Positions 9,295 through 18,556 of a DNA stretch of 64,000 nucleotides are shown here, one piece after another (position 1 is the stretch's first letter; every line of letters begins with the position of its first letter). The position numbers and the translations under genes are program-made. The DNA is taken from contig NZ_JAOUSF010000001.1 of assembly GCF_025660475.1 (NCBI RefSeq), forward strand, positions 434,001 through 498,000, given 5' to 3'. Below the pieces are notes generated by a model that was given only the letters and a program-made list of their open reading frames with translations, ran no database searches and had not been told where the DNA came from. The stretch comes from Perspicuibacillus lycopersici (GTDB taxonomy: Bacteria; Bacillota; Bacilli; Bacillales; Caldibacillaceae).

Positions 9295-10131
9295 ATGGCG
9301 AAAAGACAGTTAATTATGGAAAAAGCAATAGAACTATTTGCAAAACAAGGAATTGAGTCTACTTCAGTTCAACAAATCACAGAGCTCTGCGGTATATCGA
9401 AAGGTGCATTTTATTTATCATTCAAATCAAAGGATGAATTAATTGTTTCCATCATTGATGATTTTATCAAAAAAATTACATCTGATATTGACCGAGTGGT
9501 CAATTCTCCAAAAAACGTTCAGGAAAAGCTCTATGATTTTTATTTATCATCATTTAAATTACTTCAGGATCATCGAGAATTCGCGAAAATGTTTATTAAA
9601 GAACAATTGCATACAGTTAATCAAGCGCTTCTCAACAGAATTAATTATTATGAACAGCTTACAAATCAAGCGATGCTTCGATTGTTAGATGAACTTTATG
9701 GAGAAAAAATTAAAGAAAATAAATATGACTTATTAATAAGTATGAGAGGTCTAACCGAAAGCTATTCGAAATTATTTTTTACTATCAATGTTCCATTAAA
9801 TTTACCATTATTAGCTCGCGCATTAGTAGAAAAAACAAATTTGCTAGCTAATCATACGTCGATTGTATTTCTCAATGAAAATCTAGTTCAACAAATTAAG
9901 CATCCATCTACAGATTACATTACCATTACAAAAATTATCCAAGAAATTGATAGGCTAAAAAAGATAGTAACCAACCAATTAGAAAGTGAATCATTAGATA
10001 TATTAAAAAACCAATTACAAAACGATGTACCAACACACGCGATTATACTTGGATTATTACAAAATATTAAAAATAACGAGGACTGTAAATGGCTCGTTTT
10101 TATGGTTGAACAATACTTGAATAATAAGTAG
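9295..10131 (+). CDS. TetR/AcrR-family transcriptional regulator (YerO-like)
   Basis: The 278-residue protein has an N-terminal TetR helix-turn-helix (residues about 8-50: QQITELCGISKGAFYLSFKSKDEL). It is followed by a ligand-binding helical domain and an unusually long C-terminal helical extension, about 70 residues beyond a normal TetR. The size and divergent position next to the RND pump match the YerO/YerP(SwrC) pair of B. subtilis. The start is the ATG after GTGAGGATA, because the longer frame begins upstream of the predicted transcription start. It probably represses swrC and itself from the shared operator and is released by amphiphilic substrates. Confidence 0.85.
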   Translation: MAKRQLIMEKAIELFAKQGIESTSVQQITELCGISKGAFYLSFKSKDELIVSIIDDFIKKITSDIDRVVNSPKNVQEKLYDFYLSSFKLLQDHREFAKMFIKEQLHTVNQALLNRINYYEQLTNQAMLRLLDELYGEKIKENKYDLLISMRGLTESYSKLFFTINVPLNLPLLARALVEKTNLLANHTSIVFLNENLVQQIKHPSTDYITITKIIQEIDRLKKIVTNQLESESLDILKNQLQNDVPTHAIILGLLQNIKNNEDCKWLVFMVEQYLNNK

Positions 10132-10422
10132 TGGCCACTCCAAAAAGTAAGTATAAATAATACTGTGGACTATTGGAACATATTTCTCAAAGGGTATTTG
10201 AATTGGAAATGGAAGGAAGATATCGGAGCACTTGAATTACAGATGAAAGAAATTTAGGGCCTACTATACACTGGAAGCTATATTCAAAACTCGTCATAAT
10301 CTATTATTTTCGAAAGTATTTCCAGTAATCGATAGGCCCAGCCATTTTTGATCAAGCTTACTGTTTTTCTTTAAATGGATTGGTTATATACTGCTCATGA
10401 TTTTACAAGTACTAAATAGCTT
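10132..10422. other. Intergenic region with an imperfect long hairpin
   Basis: Between two convergent genes lies an imperfect inverted repeat. GGGCCTA...ACTGGAA (10257-10276) faces TTCCAGT...TAGGCCC (10319-10339), with a 42-base loop and no T-run. The TetR frame continues for 41 sense codons after its stop (10132-10254) and then stops again; the peptide is not recognisable. Confidence 0.4.
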
Positions 10423-11706
10423 CTAATATAACCCGAAACTTGCTAATAGAATAGCAATTACAACGGATAAAATTGGAATGACTAATGATACTACAAAAAT
10501 ATCTTTATAGCTGTCCTTATGGGACATTCCAGTAATTGTAAGCAATGTAAGCACAGCACCATTATGTGGCAGTGTATCTAAACCACCGGAAGCTAGAGAT
10601 GCAACACGGTGAAATGCCTCTGGTGATATCCCCGTTTGGAGAGCAAGCTGATAATATTTTTCTCCTAATGCCTCAAGTGCAATTCCCATACCACCGGAAG
10701 CAGAACCAGTTGCTCCAGCTAAAAGGTTAACGGCAATTGCCTCTGAAATTAGTGGATTTCCTTTAATATTCAATAGCATATTTGTCAATGTCTCAAATCC
10801 TGGAACCGCTTTAACAACAGAGCCAAAACCTACGGCTGCACTAGTATTGATAATGGCTGTTACGGAACCTACCGCACCCCCATTGATTGCTTTCACAAAG
10901 GATTTGAATTTCGTTATATTTAATAGTAAAATTAATAAAATTCCAGAAAGTAAAGCAACAATTATATCAAACTTAAAAATATTCAATGTTACAAGCACAA
11001 TAATTAACGGAAGTAATGATAAAATAAAATTTGGTACCGGGCTACTAGTATCCTCCAATTTCTGATTCTTTGGCTCTGTATACACCTCCCCTTTTTCTGT
11101 TAGATTTTTTTCTCTCCAACGTAAATAGAAATAACCACCTACTCCCATCACAAGCATTGCAACAATCCCCATGATTGGTGCTGCCGTTGCATCTGTATGA
11201 AAATATTCAGTCGGTATTAAGTTTTGGATTTGCGGTGTTCCTGGAACAGCGGTCATCGTAAACGTGAATGCACCAAGCGCAACTGTCCCTGGTATTAATT
11301 TTCTACTTATATTTGCTTCTCGAAACAGACCAATTGCTAATGGATAAACCGCAAATACAACAACGAACAAACTTACTCCACCATATGTTAGTACTGCCGA
11401 AGCAAGTAGCACACCTAAAATCGCTTGTTTTTTTCCCATCATTTTTGACAAAGCAACCGCTACCGATTTGGCCATTCCTGTATCTTCCATTAATTTCCCA
11501 AAAATTGCTCCAAGCATAAATACTGGAAACCATTGCTGCGCAAAGCTCACAAATCCCTCCATATATGGACCTTTATATGATTCTAGTAAATCTAACCCAC
11601 CTGTTAATGCCACAACTCCTGCAGATATTGGTGCAATCCAAATAATCGACCAGCCAAGATAAGCCAAAAACATCAATACCGCTAAACCAAGAATTATCCC
11701 GAGCAT
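10423..11706 (-). CDS. GntP-family permease
   Basis: The protein has 427 residues with about 12 hydrophobic segments. It belongs to the gluconate:H+ symporter (GntP) family and has the conserved glycine-rich GATGSASGGMGIALEALG and HNGAVLTLL blocks. GntP members import gluconate and related hydroxy acids. Here it lies downstream of, and on the same strand as, a 3-hydroxybutyrate dehydrogenase. That arrangement resembles yxjC and yxjF in the B. subtilis scoAB locus, so a short hydroxy or keto acid such as 3-hydroxybutyrate is a reasonable guess. GAGAAGGAGGG precedes the ATG. A perfect cre site lies 48 bases upstream of the start. Confidence 0.85.
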   Translation of the reverse strand: MLGIILGLAVLMFLAYLGWSIIWIAPISAGVVALTGGLDLLESYKGPYMEGFVSFAQQWFPVFMLGAIFGKLMEDTGMAKSVAVALSKMMGKKQAILGVLLASAVLTYGGVSLFVVVFAVYPLAIGLFREANISRKLIPGTVALGAFTFTMTAVPGTPQIQNLIPTEYFHTDATAAPIMGIVAMLVMGVGGYFYLRWREKNLTEKGEVYTEPKNQKLEDTSSPVPNFILSLLPLIIVLVTLNIFKFDIIVALLSGILLILLLNITKFKSFVKAINGGAVGSVTAIINTSAAVGFGSVVKAVPGFETLTNMLLNIKGNPLISEAIAVNLLAGATGSASGGMGIALEALGEKYYQLALQTGISPEAFHRVASLASGGLDTLPHNGAVLTLLTITGMSHKDSYKDIFVVSLVIPILSVVIAILLASFGLY

Positions 11707-11753
11707 GAAAATCCCTCCTTCTCACTTAAAAAAATTCCTATATTACAGAAATG

Positions 11754-11767
11754 TGATACCGCTTACA
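11754..11767. promoter_or_regulatory. Catabolite-responsive element (cre)
   Basis: TGATACCGCTTACA matches the CcpA consensus TGWNANCGNTNWCA at every defined position. It lies between the dehydrogenase stop and the gntP start, so CcpA could act as a roadblock or control an internal promoter. Confidence 0.65.
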
Positions 11768-11779
11768 TTTTAGCGTTAT

Positions 11780-12556
11780 TTATTGAGCGGTATATCCGCC
11801 ATCAAGTACTACCGCTTGACCTGTTATGCCTTTCGCTTTATCACTTGCAAGGAACAATGCATAGTCAGCTATTTCTTGAACAGAGAGTAACCGCTTTTGA
11901 GGAATTAATGGGTATAACACTTCCTCTAATACTTTTTCCACCGATATATTTCTTGTTTTCGCTAAATCCTCGAATTGTCCACGTACGAGTGGAGTGTCCA
12001 CATAACCTGGACATATTGCGTTTACCGTGATTCCTTCTGTTGCAGCTTCTAGTGCCGCTACTTTGGTCAATCCAATAGCCCCATGTTTCGCACTATTATA
12101 AGCAGATTTTCCAGCAAAACCAATCAATCCATTAATAGAGGAAATAGTAATGATTCTACCGAATTGTTGTTTTTTCATAATCGGTAAAACATGCTTCATT
12201 GCCATAAATGGTGCTATTAACATTACCTTAATCAAATACTCAAATTTTTCCGTAGGGAAATCCTCAATCATAGAAACATGCTGTATTCCAGCATTATTAA
12301 TAAGCACGTCCACTGTTCCGTATGTTTGAGCCGTGTACGCAATCGCATGCTTCAGTTCTTCTTCACTCGTCACATCACATCTTATTCCTTTGCAATCATA
12401 ACCTTGCTGGCGAAGAGATTCTGTTATTTCCGTTAATTTTCCATCATCTCGGTCAGAAAAAACGACCTTTGCTCCATTTTTCAAAAAATTTACACCAATT
12501 TCATAACCAATCCCACTGGCAGCCCCTGTAATGAATAGGACTTTGTTTTCTACCAT
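11780..12556 (-). CDS. 3-hydroxybutyrate dehydrogenase (short-chain dehydrogenase)
   Basis: This 258-residue classical SDR converts 3-hydroxybutyrate to acetoacetate with NAD+. Visible features are the nucleotide-binding TGAASGIG near residue 12, NNAG near 89, the catalytic serine in ISSINGLIG, and the YNSAK catalytic pair. The stretch INGLIGFAGKSAYNSAKHG and the C-terminal ITGQAVVLDGGYTAQ are characteristic of the BdhA/YxjF subgroup. The start was placed at MVENK (AAAGGAG, 10 bases upstream), 13 codons inside the longest frame. With the GntP permease it forms a likely uptake-and-oxidation module under carbon catabolite control. Confidence 0.85.
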   Translation of the reverse strand: MVENKVLFITGAASGIGYEIGVNFLKNGAKVVFSDRDDGKLTEITESLRQQGYDCKGIRCDVTSEEELKHAIAYTAQTYGTVDVLINNAGIQHVSMIEDFPTEKFEYLIKVMLIAPFMAMKHVLPIMKKQQFGRIITISSINGLIGFAGKSAYNSAKHGAIGLTKVAALEAATEGITVNAICPGYVDTPLVRGQFEDLAKTRNISVEKVLEEVLYPLIPQKRLLSVQEIADYALFLASDKAKGITGQAVVLDGGYTAQ

Positions 12557-12641
12557 TATGATCAACTCCTTTACTCTATTAACATATATATACATTTTTA
12601 CTTTAAGTCATGTCTCCATGCAAAAAGTTTTCATGAAAGAA

Positions 12642-12678
12642 AAAAACTACTTTCTTAAAGCTTTCGAAAGTAGTTTTT
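12642..12678 (-). terminator. Terminator downstream of the acylphosphatase pseudogene
   Basis: AAAAACTACTTTC (12642-12654) pairs perfectly with GAAAGTAGTTTTT (12666-12678). The run of A before it gives a T-run on the minus strand. Confidence 0.8.
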
Positions 12679-12950
12679 CTAATAACGAATTTGAAACTTA
12701 CTATATCCTTTATCCATATCATGAAATTGAACTTGTATATCAGAAATTTTAATAAATCGATGGATCCCGTGCTTTAATCCACCGAGTAATTGTTTCAGTT
12801 GTTGTTTAGACCCCTCTCATCTATTTCTACCATACCATTCTCGAGATTACGAACCCAGCCTTTAATCTCATATTCCTTTGCAAGCTGATAAACGGTGTAC
12901 CGAAAGCCAACCCCTTGAACACGACCACTTACTACTATTGTAGCTAACAT
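12679..12950 (-). pseudogene. acyP: Acylphosphatase, broken by a one-base frameshift
   Basis: Read on the minus strand from ATG at 12950, the frame gives an acylphosphatase N-terminus with the signature [19 protein letters not shown] and [17 protein letters not shown], then hits TGA. Shifting one base at the G4 run (12811-12814) restores the C-terminal half: [15 protein letters not shown] and ending KGYSKFQIRY at the stop 12679-12681. The total span is 272 bases, one short of the 273 needed for a 90-residue acylphosphatase. A single lost G (G5 to G4) explains everything. Acylphosphatase hydrolyses carboxyl-phosphate bonds such as in acetyl phosphate. Both halves are otherwise well conserved, so the mutation is recent, phase-variable or a sequencing error. 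The ribosome-binding site is weak. Confidence 0.85.
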
Positions 12951-13099
12951 ATTGTTATACCGCATTCTCGTAATGCTTCCATAGACATCCTAAATAAAGA
13001 GGTCTATTTGTTAACACAATAACTATATAAATTTTAGCCATTAGCTAGTGCCCCATTTTACCTTAACTACATTCGAAAAGCGAATATTTCTCTTTCAGC

Positions 13100-14209
13100 C
13101 TACCCCCGAGCGAGCATTCGATCCAATGCAAGCTTGGCTGCACCAGCAATATCCGGTTGTACTGTTATATGATTAATAATTTCTCCATTTATAATACTAT
13201 CCAGTGCCCATAATAAATGTGGCAGGTCGATACGGTTCATTGTCATACATGCACACATATATGGGTTAAGCGAGAATACATCTTTATCAATAAATTGATT
13301 TGTTAATCGATTTACCAGATTCATTTCCGTTCCGACAGCCCATTTCGTACCAGGTGCTGCCGCTTTAATTGTTTCAATTATATATTTTGTCGAACCTGCA
13401 TAATCTGCAAGCTCCACTACTTCACGACTGCATTCAGGATGAACAATGATTTTTGCATCTGGATGTGTTTTCCGTATTTGTTGAACATTTTCGACGGTAA
13501 ATAAAGCATGAACAGAGCAATGTCCCTTCCATAAAATAATTTTCACTTGCTCCAAATCACCATTACATTCGAACCGTTCTAATCGTGGATCCCAAACGGC
13601 CATTTGTTCCAATGGAATGCCTAAATCATAGGCTGTGTTTCTTCCTAAGTGCTGGTCTGGTAAAAATAATACTCTTTCCTTTTGTGTAAACGCCCATTCT
13701 AGCATTGGACGAGCATTAGAGGATGTTACAGTTGCCCCTCCATTTTTCCCAACAAAAGCTTTAATTGCTGCTGTTGAATTTATATAGGTTAATGGAATAA
13801 TAGTGTCTCCAAATTGTCCCTGCATTATTTCCCAGCCACGTTCTGTTTGCTCTATATTTGCCATATCGGCCAATGAGCAGCCTGCGCGCATATCTGGTAA
13901 TATTACCTTTTGCTTATCACTGGTTAATATATCTGCCGTTTCTGCCATAAAATGAACGCCACAAAATGCAATGAATTCTGCCTCTGTATTTTTCGCGGAT
14001 ATTTGTGCAAGCTGCAGTGAATCTCCAATAGCATCGGCAAATTGAATTACCTCATCCTTTTGATAATGATGTCCAGGAATAAATAACTTCTTTCCCATTT
14101 GATGTTTAATCGTACGAACTCGATCTTCCATTTCTTCAATACTCATCGTTTTATACTGTTCAGGTAACAGATTTATACTTTTCTTTTGAACCATTTCCAG
14201 CAAACTCAT
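13100..14209 (-). CDS. nadA: Quinolinate synthase NadA
   Basis: The enzyme has 369 residues and condenses iminoaspartate with dihydroxyacetone phosphate to quinolinate, the second step of de novo NAD synthesis. The family block [14 protein letters not shown] is near residue 46. The three cluster cysteines of the [4Fe-4S] enzyme are plausibly in [18 protein letters not shown] and the late YMCACMTMN segment. The gene overlaps nadC by 4 bases (13100-14209 versus 14206), so the two are translationally coupled. It is the last gene of nadB-nadC-nadA. Regulation is expected from the NadR operator in front of nadB. Confidence 0.95.
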   Translation of the reverse strand: MSLLEMVQKKSINLLPEQYKTMSIEEMEDRVRTIKHQMGKKLFIPGHHYQKDEVIQFADAIGDSLQLAQISAKNTEAEFIAFCGVHFMAETADILTSDKQKVILPDMRAGCSLADMANIEQTERGWEIMQGQFGDTIIPLTYINSTAAIKAFVGKNGGATVTSSNARPMLEWAFTQKERVLFLPDQHLGRNTAYDLGIPLEQMAVWDPRLERFECNGDLEQVKIILWKGHCSVHALFTVENVQQIRKTHPDAKIIVHPECSREVVELADYAGSTKYIIETIKAAAPGTKWAVGTEMNLVNRLTNQFIDKDVFSLNPYMCACMTMNRIDLPHLLWALDSIINGEIINHITVQPDIAGAAKLALDRMLARG

Positions 14210-15051
14210 TTTTTCTCCCCCTCATTAACTTGTAAGCTAATATCTAGTGCTTTTACGGAGTGAGTTAAAAATCCTAGGGAAATATAGTGGACACCGGTAT
14301 TTGCATAGGAAGCCAAGCTATCCAAAGTAATACCACCAGAAGCTTCTGTCACGATTCCGTCTGGTATAAGCTGAGTAAATTCACGAATCTCCTCTGGACT
14401 GCGATTATCGAACATAATGACATCAGCTCCCGCTTTTACTGCCTCCTGAACCTCCTGTCTAGTTTCCGTTTCCACTTCTATCTGTACCATATGTCCAACC
14501 TTTTCTCGGACTGCATGAACGGCTTTCGTAATCGATCCACAAAATGAAATATGATTATCTTTAATCATTACCCCATCATACAATCCGTTCCGATGATTTT
14601 TTCCTCCTCCAGTTGTAACCGCATACTTGTCAAACATTCGTAAACCTGGTGCTGTTTTTCTTGTATCACAAATTTGAATGGACTTATCATTTAGTACTTC
14701 TACACATTTTCTTGTCATTGTTGCAATTCCACTCATACGTTGAAGTAGATTTAAAATCACTCGCTCTCCCGTTAACAAATGCCGAATTGGACCATTTACT
14801 TCCGCAATAATTTCTCCAGGATATACGCGATTTCCATCAGCAAAATGTGCAGTAACTTCTATGGTCGGATCAAGTAGTCGATAGGTAGCTGCAATCAAAT
14901 CCATTCCGGAAAGGATTCCTTCCGCTTTTGCTAAAAATATTCCCCGTCCTCGTTTTTCTATCGGAAAAATAGCATTACTTGTTAAATCTCCATCCCCAAC
15001 ATCTTCCATTAAAAATGATTCTAGTAATCTTGTTAACTTTAATTGATTCAT
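14206..15051 (-). CDS. nadC: Nicotinate-nucleotide pyrophosphorylase NadC
   Basis: This 281-residue quinolinate phosphoribosyltransferase converts quinolinate and PRPP to nicotinate mononucleotide. Recognised blocks are [10 protein letters not shown] near residue 16, [12 protein letters not shown], the phosphate-binding [10 protein letters not shown] (about 137), [16 protein letters not shown] and KDNHI, followed by the TIM-barrel [13 protein letters not shown] and EASGGI. The length is normal. Its stop and start overlap the neighbouring nadA and nadB by 4 bases each, which indicates one tightly coupled operon. Confidence 0.95.
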   Translation of the reverse strand: MNQLKLTRLLESFLMEDVGDGDLTSNAIFPIEKRGRGIFLAKAEGILSGMDLIAATYRLLDPTIEVTAHFADGNRVYPGEIIAEVNGPIRHLLTGERVILNLLQRMSGIATMTRKCVEVLNDKSIQICDTRKTAPGLRMFDKYAVTTGGGKNHRNGLYDGVMIKDNHISFCGSITKAVHAVREKVGHMVQIEVETETRQEVQEAVKAGADVIMFDNRSPEEIREFTQLIPDGIVTEASGGITLDSLASYANTGVHYISLGFLTHSVKALDISLQVNEGEKK

Positions 15052-16604
15052 ATACTTAACTCCTTATCCATAATAATTTGTTCCTGAAAAAAATTACGTG
15101 TAATTTCTTTTCGGATGACTCCTCCACTTCGCCATGGAAAATCCGAACGAAAATGACTTCCAATACTTTCTTTTCTATGTAATGCGGATGTCGTAATTAG
15201 CCATGAGACAGTAAGCATATTCACAATTTCCAATTCCTCTGTCGATAATGCGTCGGTTGCAATATCGAAGAAGTCATAGTTTTCTAGCCAATCCTTTAAT
15301 ATCGTTAAACCACTTTCACATCTTATAACTCCCGCATATTGGGACATATACTGTTTAATTTCCTGCTTTGTCGGTAGCTTTATTTGTCCGCGATGAAAAG
15401 CTGAATCGCCCGCTTCCAAAGTAGCTATTGGTAACTCTTGATTCGAATAACATAATGCTGCAGCAGTTAAATTTCCAAATACAATTCCTTCTAGTAAAGA
15501 ATTGCTTGCAATCCGATTTGCTCCATGAACACCTGTACATGCAGCCTCACCAATTGCATAAAGTCCTTTTAATGAGGTTTTTCCACTTGCATCTGTCTTT
15601 ATTCCGCCTATCATAAAATGCGCTCCCGGGATTACCGGCAAAAGCTTTGTAGTAGGATCAATACCATTTTTTACACATAATTGATAAATCGATGGGAAGC
15701 GATGCTCAAAATCCTCGACATTAGAAATATTTAAAAATATTAATTCACCAGACTGTAATTCTTGATAAATTGCTCTCGCAACAATATCCCTAGGTGCTAA
15801 ATCCTTTAATTCGTGCACTCCATCCATAAAACGTTCACCTTTTGAATTTTGCAAAAATGCACCCTCCCCGCGGACCGCTTCTGATACAAGTCCAATTGTT
15901 TTTCCAGCTTGGTAGAGGACAGTTGGGTGAAATTGTACAAATTCCATATCAGAAACCGTTGCACCCGCACGAAAGGCCATTGCGATTCCATCTCCTGTTA
16001 CCGTTTCTGCATTCGACGTATATTGATAAATTTGGCCACAGCCGCCTGTTGCGATAATGGTTGCGGAAGAAAAATAATGATTCAGCCTTCCATCGCTTGC
16101 TTTTGTTTTAACACCTATACATTGCGAATCCTTCATGATTAAGTCGAATACCATCTCATGTTCTACAATGTCGATTTGTTTTTCTATTTGTTTCAATAGA
16201 AAGGTTGTTAAAACCTTTCCTGTGGCATCTCCTTCGGCATGGAGAATTCTTCGCTTCAAGTGCCCTCCTTCTCTTGCTAAGCTTAGCTTTCCGTCGGCAT
16301 CCTTATCAAACGGCATACCTTCTGCAATTAATTGTGCTATATATTGTGGTGCTCCCTCTGTTAATTGTTTTGTAAGTTGGGGTTCATTGTGAAATGCACC
16401 TGCCACTAATGTATCCTGATAATGTTCATGCCAATCATCCGCTGGATCGATGGCAACAGCAACCCCACCTTGTGCTAAATAGGAATTACTAGCTGTCTTT
16501 TCTGACTTTGTAAAAATAATCACATTTTTATGGTTACATAATCGTTTAGCAACCGTTAAGGCAGCAACACCACTACCAATAATGATGACATCATACATTT
16601 TCAT
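15048..16604 (-). CDS. nadB: L-aspartate oxidase NadB
   Basis: This 518-residue FAD enzyme oxidises L-aspartate to iminoaspartate. The FAD-binding motif IIIGSGVAAL is at the N-terminus. The succinate-dehydrogenase-like core shows LAQGGVAVAI, the active-site loop FVQFHPTVL, the DELAPRD-like DLAPRDIVARAI and HFMIGGIKTD, and GANRIASNSLLEGIVFG near residue 380. The annotated start is the third of three consecutive ATG codons: GGAGGAGG lies 8 bases before it, whereas the longer frame (start at 16622) would place that ribosome-binding site inside the coding region. It is the first gene of nadBCA. Confidence 0.93.
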   Translation of the reverse strand: MKMYDVIIIGSGVAALTVAKRLCNHKNVIIFTKSEKTASNSYLAQGGVAVAIDPADDWHEHYQDTLVAGAFHNEPQLTKQLTEGAPQYIAQLIAEGMPFDKDADGKLSLAREGGHLKRRILHAEGDATGKVLTTFLLKQIEKQIDIVEHEMVFDLIMKDSQCIGVKTKASDGRLNHYFSSATIIATGGCGQIYQYTSNAETVTGDGIAMAFRAGATVSDMEFVQFHPTVLYQAGKTIGLVSEAVRGEGAFLQNSKGERFMDGVHELKDLAPRDIVARAIYQELQSGELIFLNISNVEDFEHRFPSIYQLCVKNGIDPTTKLLPVIPGAHFMIGGIKTDASGKTSLKGLYAIGEAACTGVHGANRIASNSLLEGIVFGNLTAAALCYSNQELPIATLEAGDSAFHRGQIKLPTKQEIKQYMSQYAGVIRCESGLTILKDWLENYDFFDIATDALSTEELEIVNMLTVSWLITTSALHRKESIGSHFRSDFPWRSGGVIRKEITRNFFQEQIIMDKELSI

Positions 16605-16650
16605 CATCATTTCCTCCTCCATAAATAGGAAATACTACTTACAGTATATT

Positions 16651-16680
16651 CACCTGTCTTGACACCTATCATGACACAGA
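16651..16680. promoter_or_regulatory. Putative NadR (NiaR/YrxA) operator with overlapping divergent promoters
   Basis: The segment CACCTGTCTTGACACCTATC plus ATGACACAG contains the palindrome TGTCTTGACA and further GACAC/TGTC half sites, the style expected for the nicotinate-responsive NadR repressor. The plus-strand promoter TTGACA (16659-16664), 18 bp, TATGAT starts inside it. A minus-strand TATACT (16648-16643) for nadB abuts it. Binding would block both directions. Confidence 0.6.
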
Positions 16681-16729
16681 TTTATGATTATATCAAGCTA
16701 TTTATTAGGAAGCAAAGGAGTGTATATGG

Positions 16730-17899
16730 ATGATCTATTTAGACTATGCTGCTACTACACCGATGTCTGAAGAGGCAATGGAGGTTTTCATTCAAGCATC
16801 AAAAAATTTTTACGGAAATGCCAATAGCTTGCATGATATTGGCTCAAATGCTGCAAATTTATTGGAAGCAAGCAGAGAAGAATTAGCGAAATTATTACAC
16901 TGTCAAAAAGAAGGGATTTATTTTACAAGTGGCGGATCGGAATCTAATATTCTTGCAATAACCTCCTTAATTTCTGCTAATAAGCACCGAGGTAATCACT
17001 TAATAACAACAAAATGTGAGCATTCATCCATTCTTCACTTATTTCAAAGATTGGAACAGGAAGGGTATGAAGTTACCTATTTACCGGTCAATCAATCAGG
17101 CTTTGTAGATTTAGCTGCACTACAAAATGCCGTGAAAGATACTACAATACTTGTCGCCATCCAACATGCCAATTCGGAAATCGGAACGATTCAGCACATA
17201 AATAAAATTGGTAAGCTTTTACACGAACGAAATGTTCTCTTCCATTGTGATGCCGTCCAATCATTCGGGAAAATCCCTCTCCATTTGGACCAGGAATATA
17301 TTGATAGCTTGTCCATTTCCAGTCATAAAGTTTATGGACCTAAGGGGGTCGGAGCTGTCTATATTAATCCGAGAAGAAAGTGGAACCCACAAATTCCAGG
17401 AAGTACGCACGAAGGGGGGTTACGGCCAGGAACAATCAATATACCGGGAATTGCTGCTTTTGTTACTGCTGCAACTGCCATTTATGATACGATGGAAAGG
17501 GAAAACGCACGCTTGGAGGCATTACGCGAACTATTGATTGAAAAATTAACACAGCTACCAACAGCAAAAGTAGTCATTGAAGGCGATCAAAGGAAACATT
17601 TGCCGAATATAGTAGGAATCCGTATTATTGGTATGGAAGGGCAGCTTGTCATGCTTGAATGTAATCGTTACGGTATCGCTCTATCTACCGGGAGTGCTTG
17701 CTCGATTGGCATGCAGGAGCCTTCTAGTACATTAAAGGCATTAGGAAGGTCCGATATGGAGGCTAAACAATTTATCCGAATATCGCTCGGAAATGCAACA
17801 ACGAAAGCGGATATTCTTCATACCATTGCTATTATGAATAATGTAACAGAAAGCTTTTTCAACAAAACTCGAAGGGAGACTATCGGTTATGAAGGCTGA
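16730..17899 (+). CDS. Cysteine desulfurase, NifS/IscS family (NAD-operon associated)
   Basis: This 389-residue PLP enzyme removes sulfur from cysteine. Visible are the family start MIYLDYAATTPM, TSGGSESN, the PLP lysine in SSHKVYGPKGVG near residue 203, and the catalytic cysteine in STGSACSIG near residue 325. AAAGGAG precedes the ATG. The gene is divergent from nadBCA and overlaps nadR by 11 bases, as in B. subtilis where the nifS-type gene is proposed to build the iron-sulfur cluster of NadA. That role is inferred from context. Confidence 0.9.
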   Translation: MIYLDYAATTPMSEEAMEVFIQASKNFYGNANSLHDIGSNAANLLEASREELAKLLHCQKEGIYFTSGGSESNILAITSLISANKHRGNHLITTKCEHSSILHLFQRLEQEGYEVTYLPVNQSGFVDLAALQNAVKDTTILVAIQHANSEIGTIQHINKIGKLLHERNVLFHCDAVQSFGKIPLHLDQEYIDSLSISSHKVYGPKGVGAVYINPRRKWNPQIPGSTHEGGLRPGTINIPGIAAFVTAATAIYDTMERENARLEALRELLIEKLTQLPTAKVVIEGDQRKHLPNIVGIRIIGMEGQLVMLECNRYGIALSTGSACSIGMQEPSSTLKALGRSDMEAKQFIRISLGNATTKADILHTIAIMNNVTESFFNKTRRETIGYEG

Positions 17900-18437
17900 G
17901 AAAATGTCCACGATAGACAGACAAAATCTCATCATCTCAACACTAAAAAAAGCAAAAACACCGATTACTGGCAGTGAATTTGCAAAGATTACCAATGTCA
18001 GTCGACAGGTAATTGTGCAGGATATTTCTATTTTAAAAGCAAAAAATGAGCCTATAGTTGCAACAAGCCAAGGATATATATATTTAAATGAGGAAGCTGG
18101 AAAAGAGCTAGAAACGATGGTAATCGTCTGTCAGCATAGTCCAGAGCAAACACAAGAGGAATTATATCGAATTGTTGATCATGGCGTATCAGTAAAAGAT
18201 GTCATTGTTGAACATCCAGTATATGGAGATTTGACCGCATCCATCCGCGTTAGTAATCGAAAAGAGGTTGATCAATTTATCCAAAAAATTCACGAAACGA
18301 ACTCCTCCTATTTACTAACCTTAACCGACCATTTACATTTACATACACTTGAGGCAGATTCACGCGAAAAGCTACTGGCTGCTTGCAAAGACTTACTCGC
18401 TGCAGGTATTCTTGTTTCAAACGACGAAAAATTATAA
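17889..18437 (+). CDS. nadR: NAD biosynthesis transcriptional repressor NadR (YrxA/NiaR)
   Basis: The 182-residue regulator has an N-terminal winged HTH (residues 12-60: GSEFAKITNVSRQVIVQDISILKAK). A C-terminal 3H domain carries the three conserved histidines in VEHPVYGDLTA and LTDHLHLHTLEA that bind a metal and nicotinate. It represses nad genes when niacin is available. It overlaps the preceding cysteine desulfurase gene by 11 bases, so the pair is co-transcribed and probably autoregulated from the shared intergenic operator. A second ATG five codons in is a possible alternative start. Confidence 0.93.
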   Translation: MKAEKMSTIDRQNLIISTLKKAKTPITGSEFAKITNVSRQVIVQDISILKAKNEPIVATSQGYIYLNEEAGKELETMVIVCQHSPEQTQEELYRIVDHGVSVKDVIVEHPVYGDLTASIRVSNRKEVDQFIQKIHETNSSYLLTLTDHLHLHTLEADSREKLLAACKDLLAAGILVSNDEKL

Positions 18438-18440
18438 TGA

Positions 18441-18509
18441 AAAACCACTTCACACAGCATACCCGCAATCCATTGCGCTAAATGAAGCGTATAGCCGTGA
18501 AGTGGTTTT
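18441..18509. terminator. Large bidirectional terminator between nadR and the esterase gene
   Basis: AAAACCACTTCAC (18441-18453) pairs with GTGAAGTGGTTTT (18497-18509). The enclosed 43 bases form a second small hairpin (CGCAAT/ATTGCG), giving a branched structure between convergent genes. Confidence 0.8.
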
Positions 18510-18556
18510 CTTATTGGATTATGCACTTAATTAATATAACGTTACCTTCGGATTCG

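Noticed and set aside
10132-10257. 41 sense codons in frame after the TetR stop codon
   Set aside because: It could be a readthrough tail or gene remnant, but the TetR protein is already full length and the peptide is not recognisable.
17741-17995. Antisense frame over the desulfurase/nadR junction
   Set aside because: A shadow of two well-supported coding regions, with no ribosome-binding site or family.
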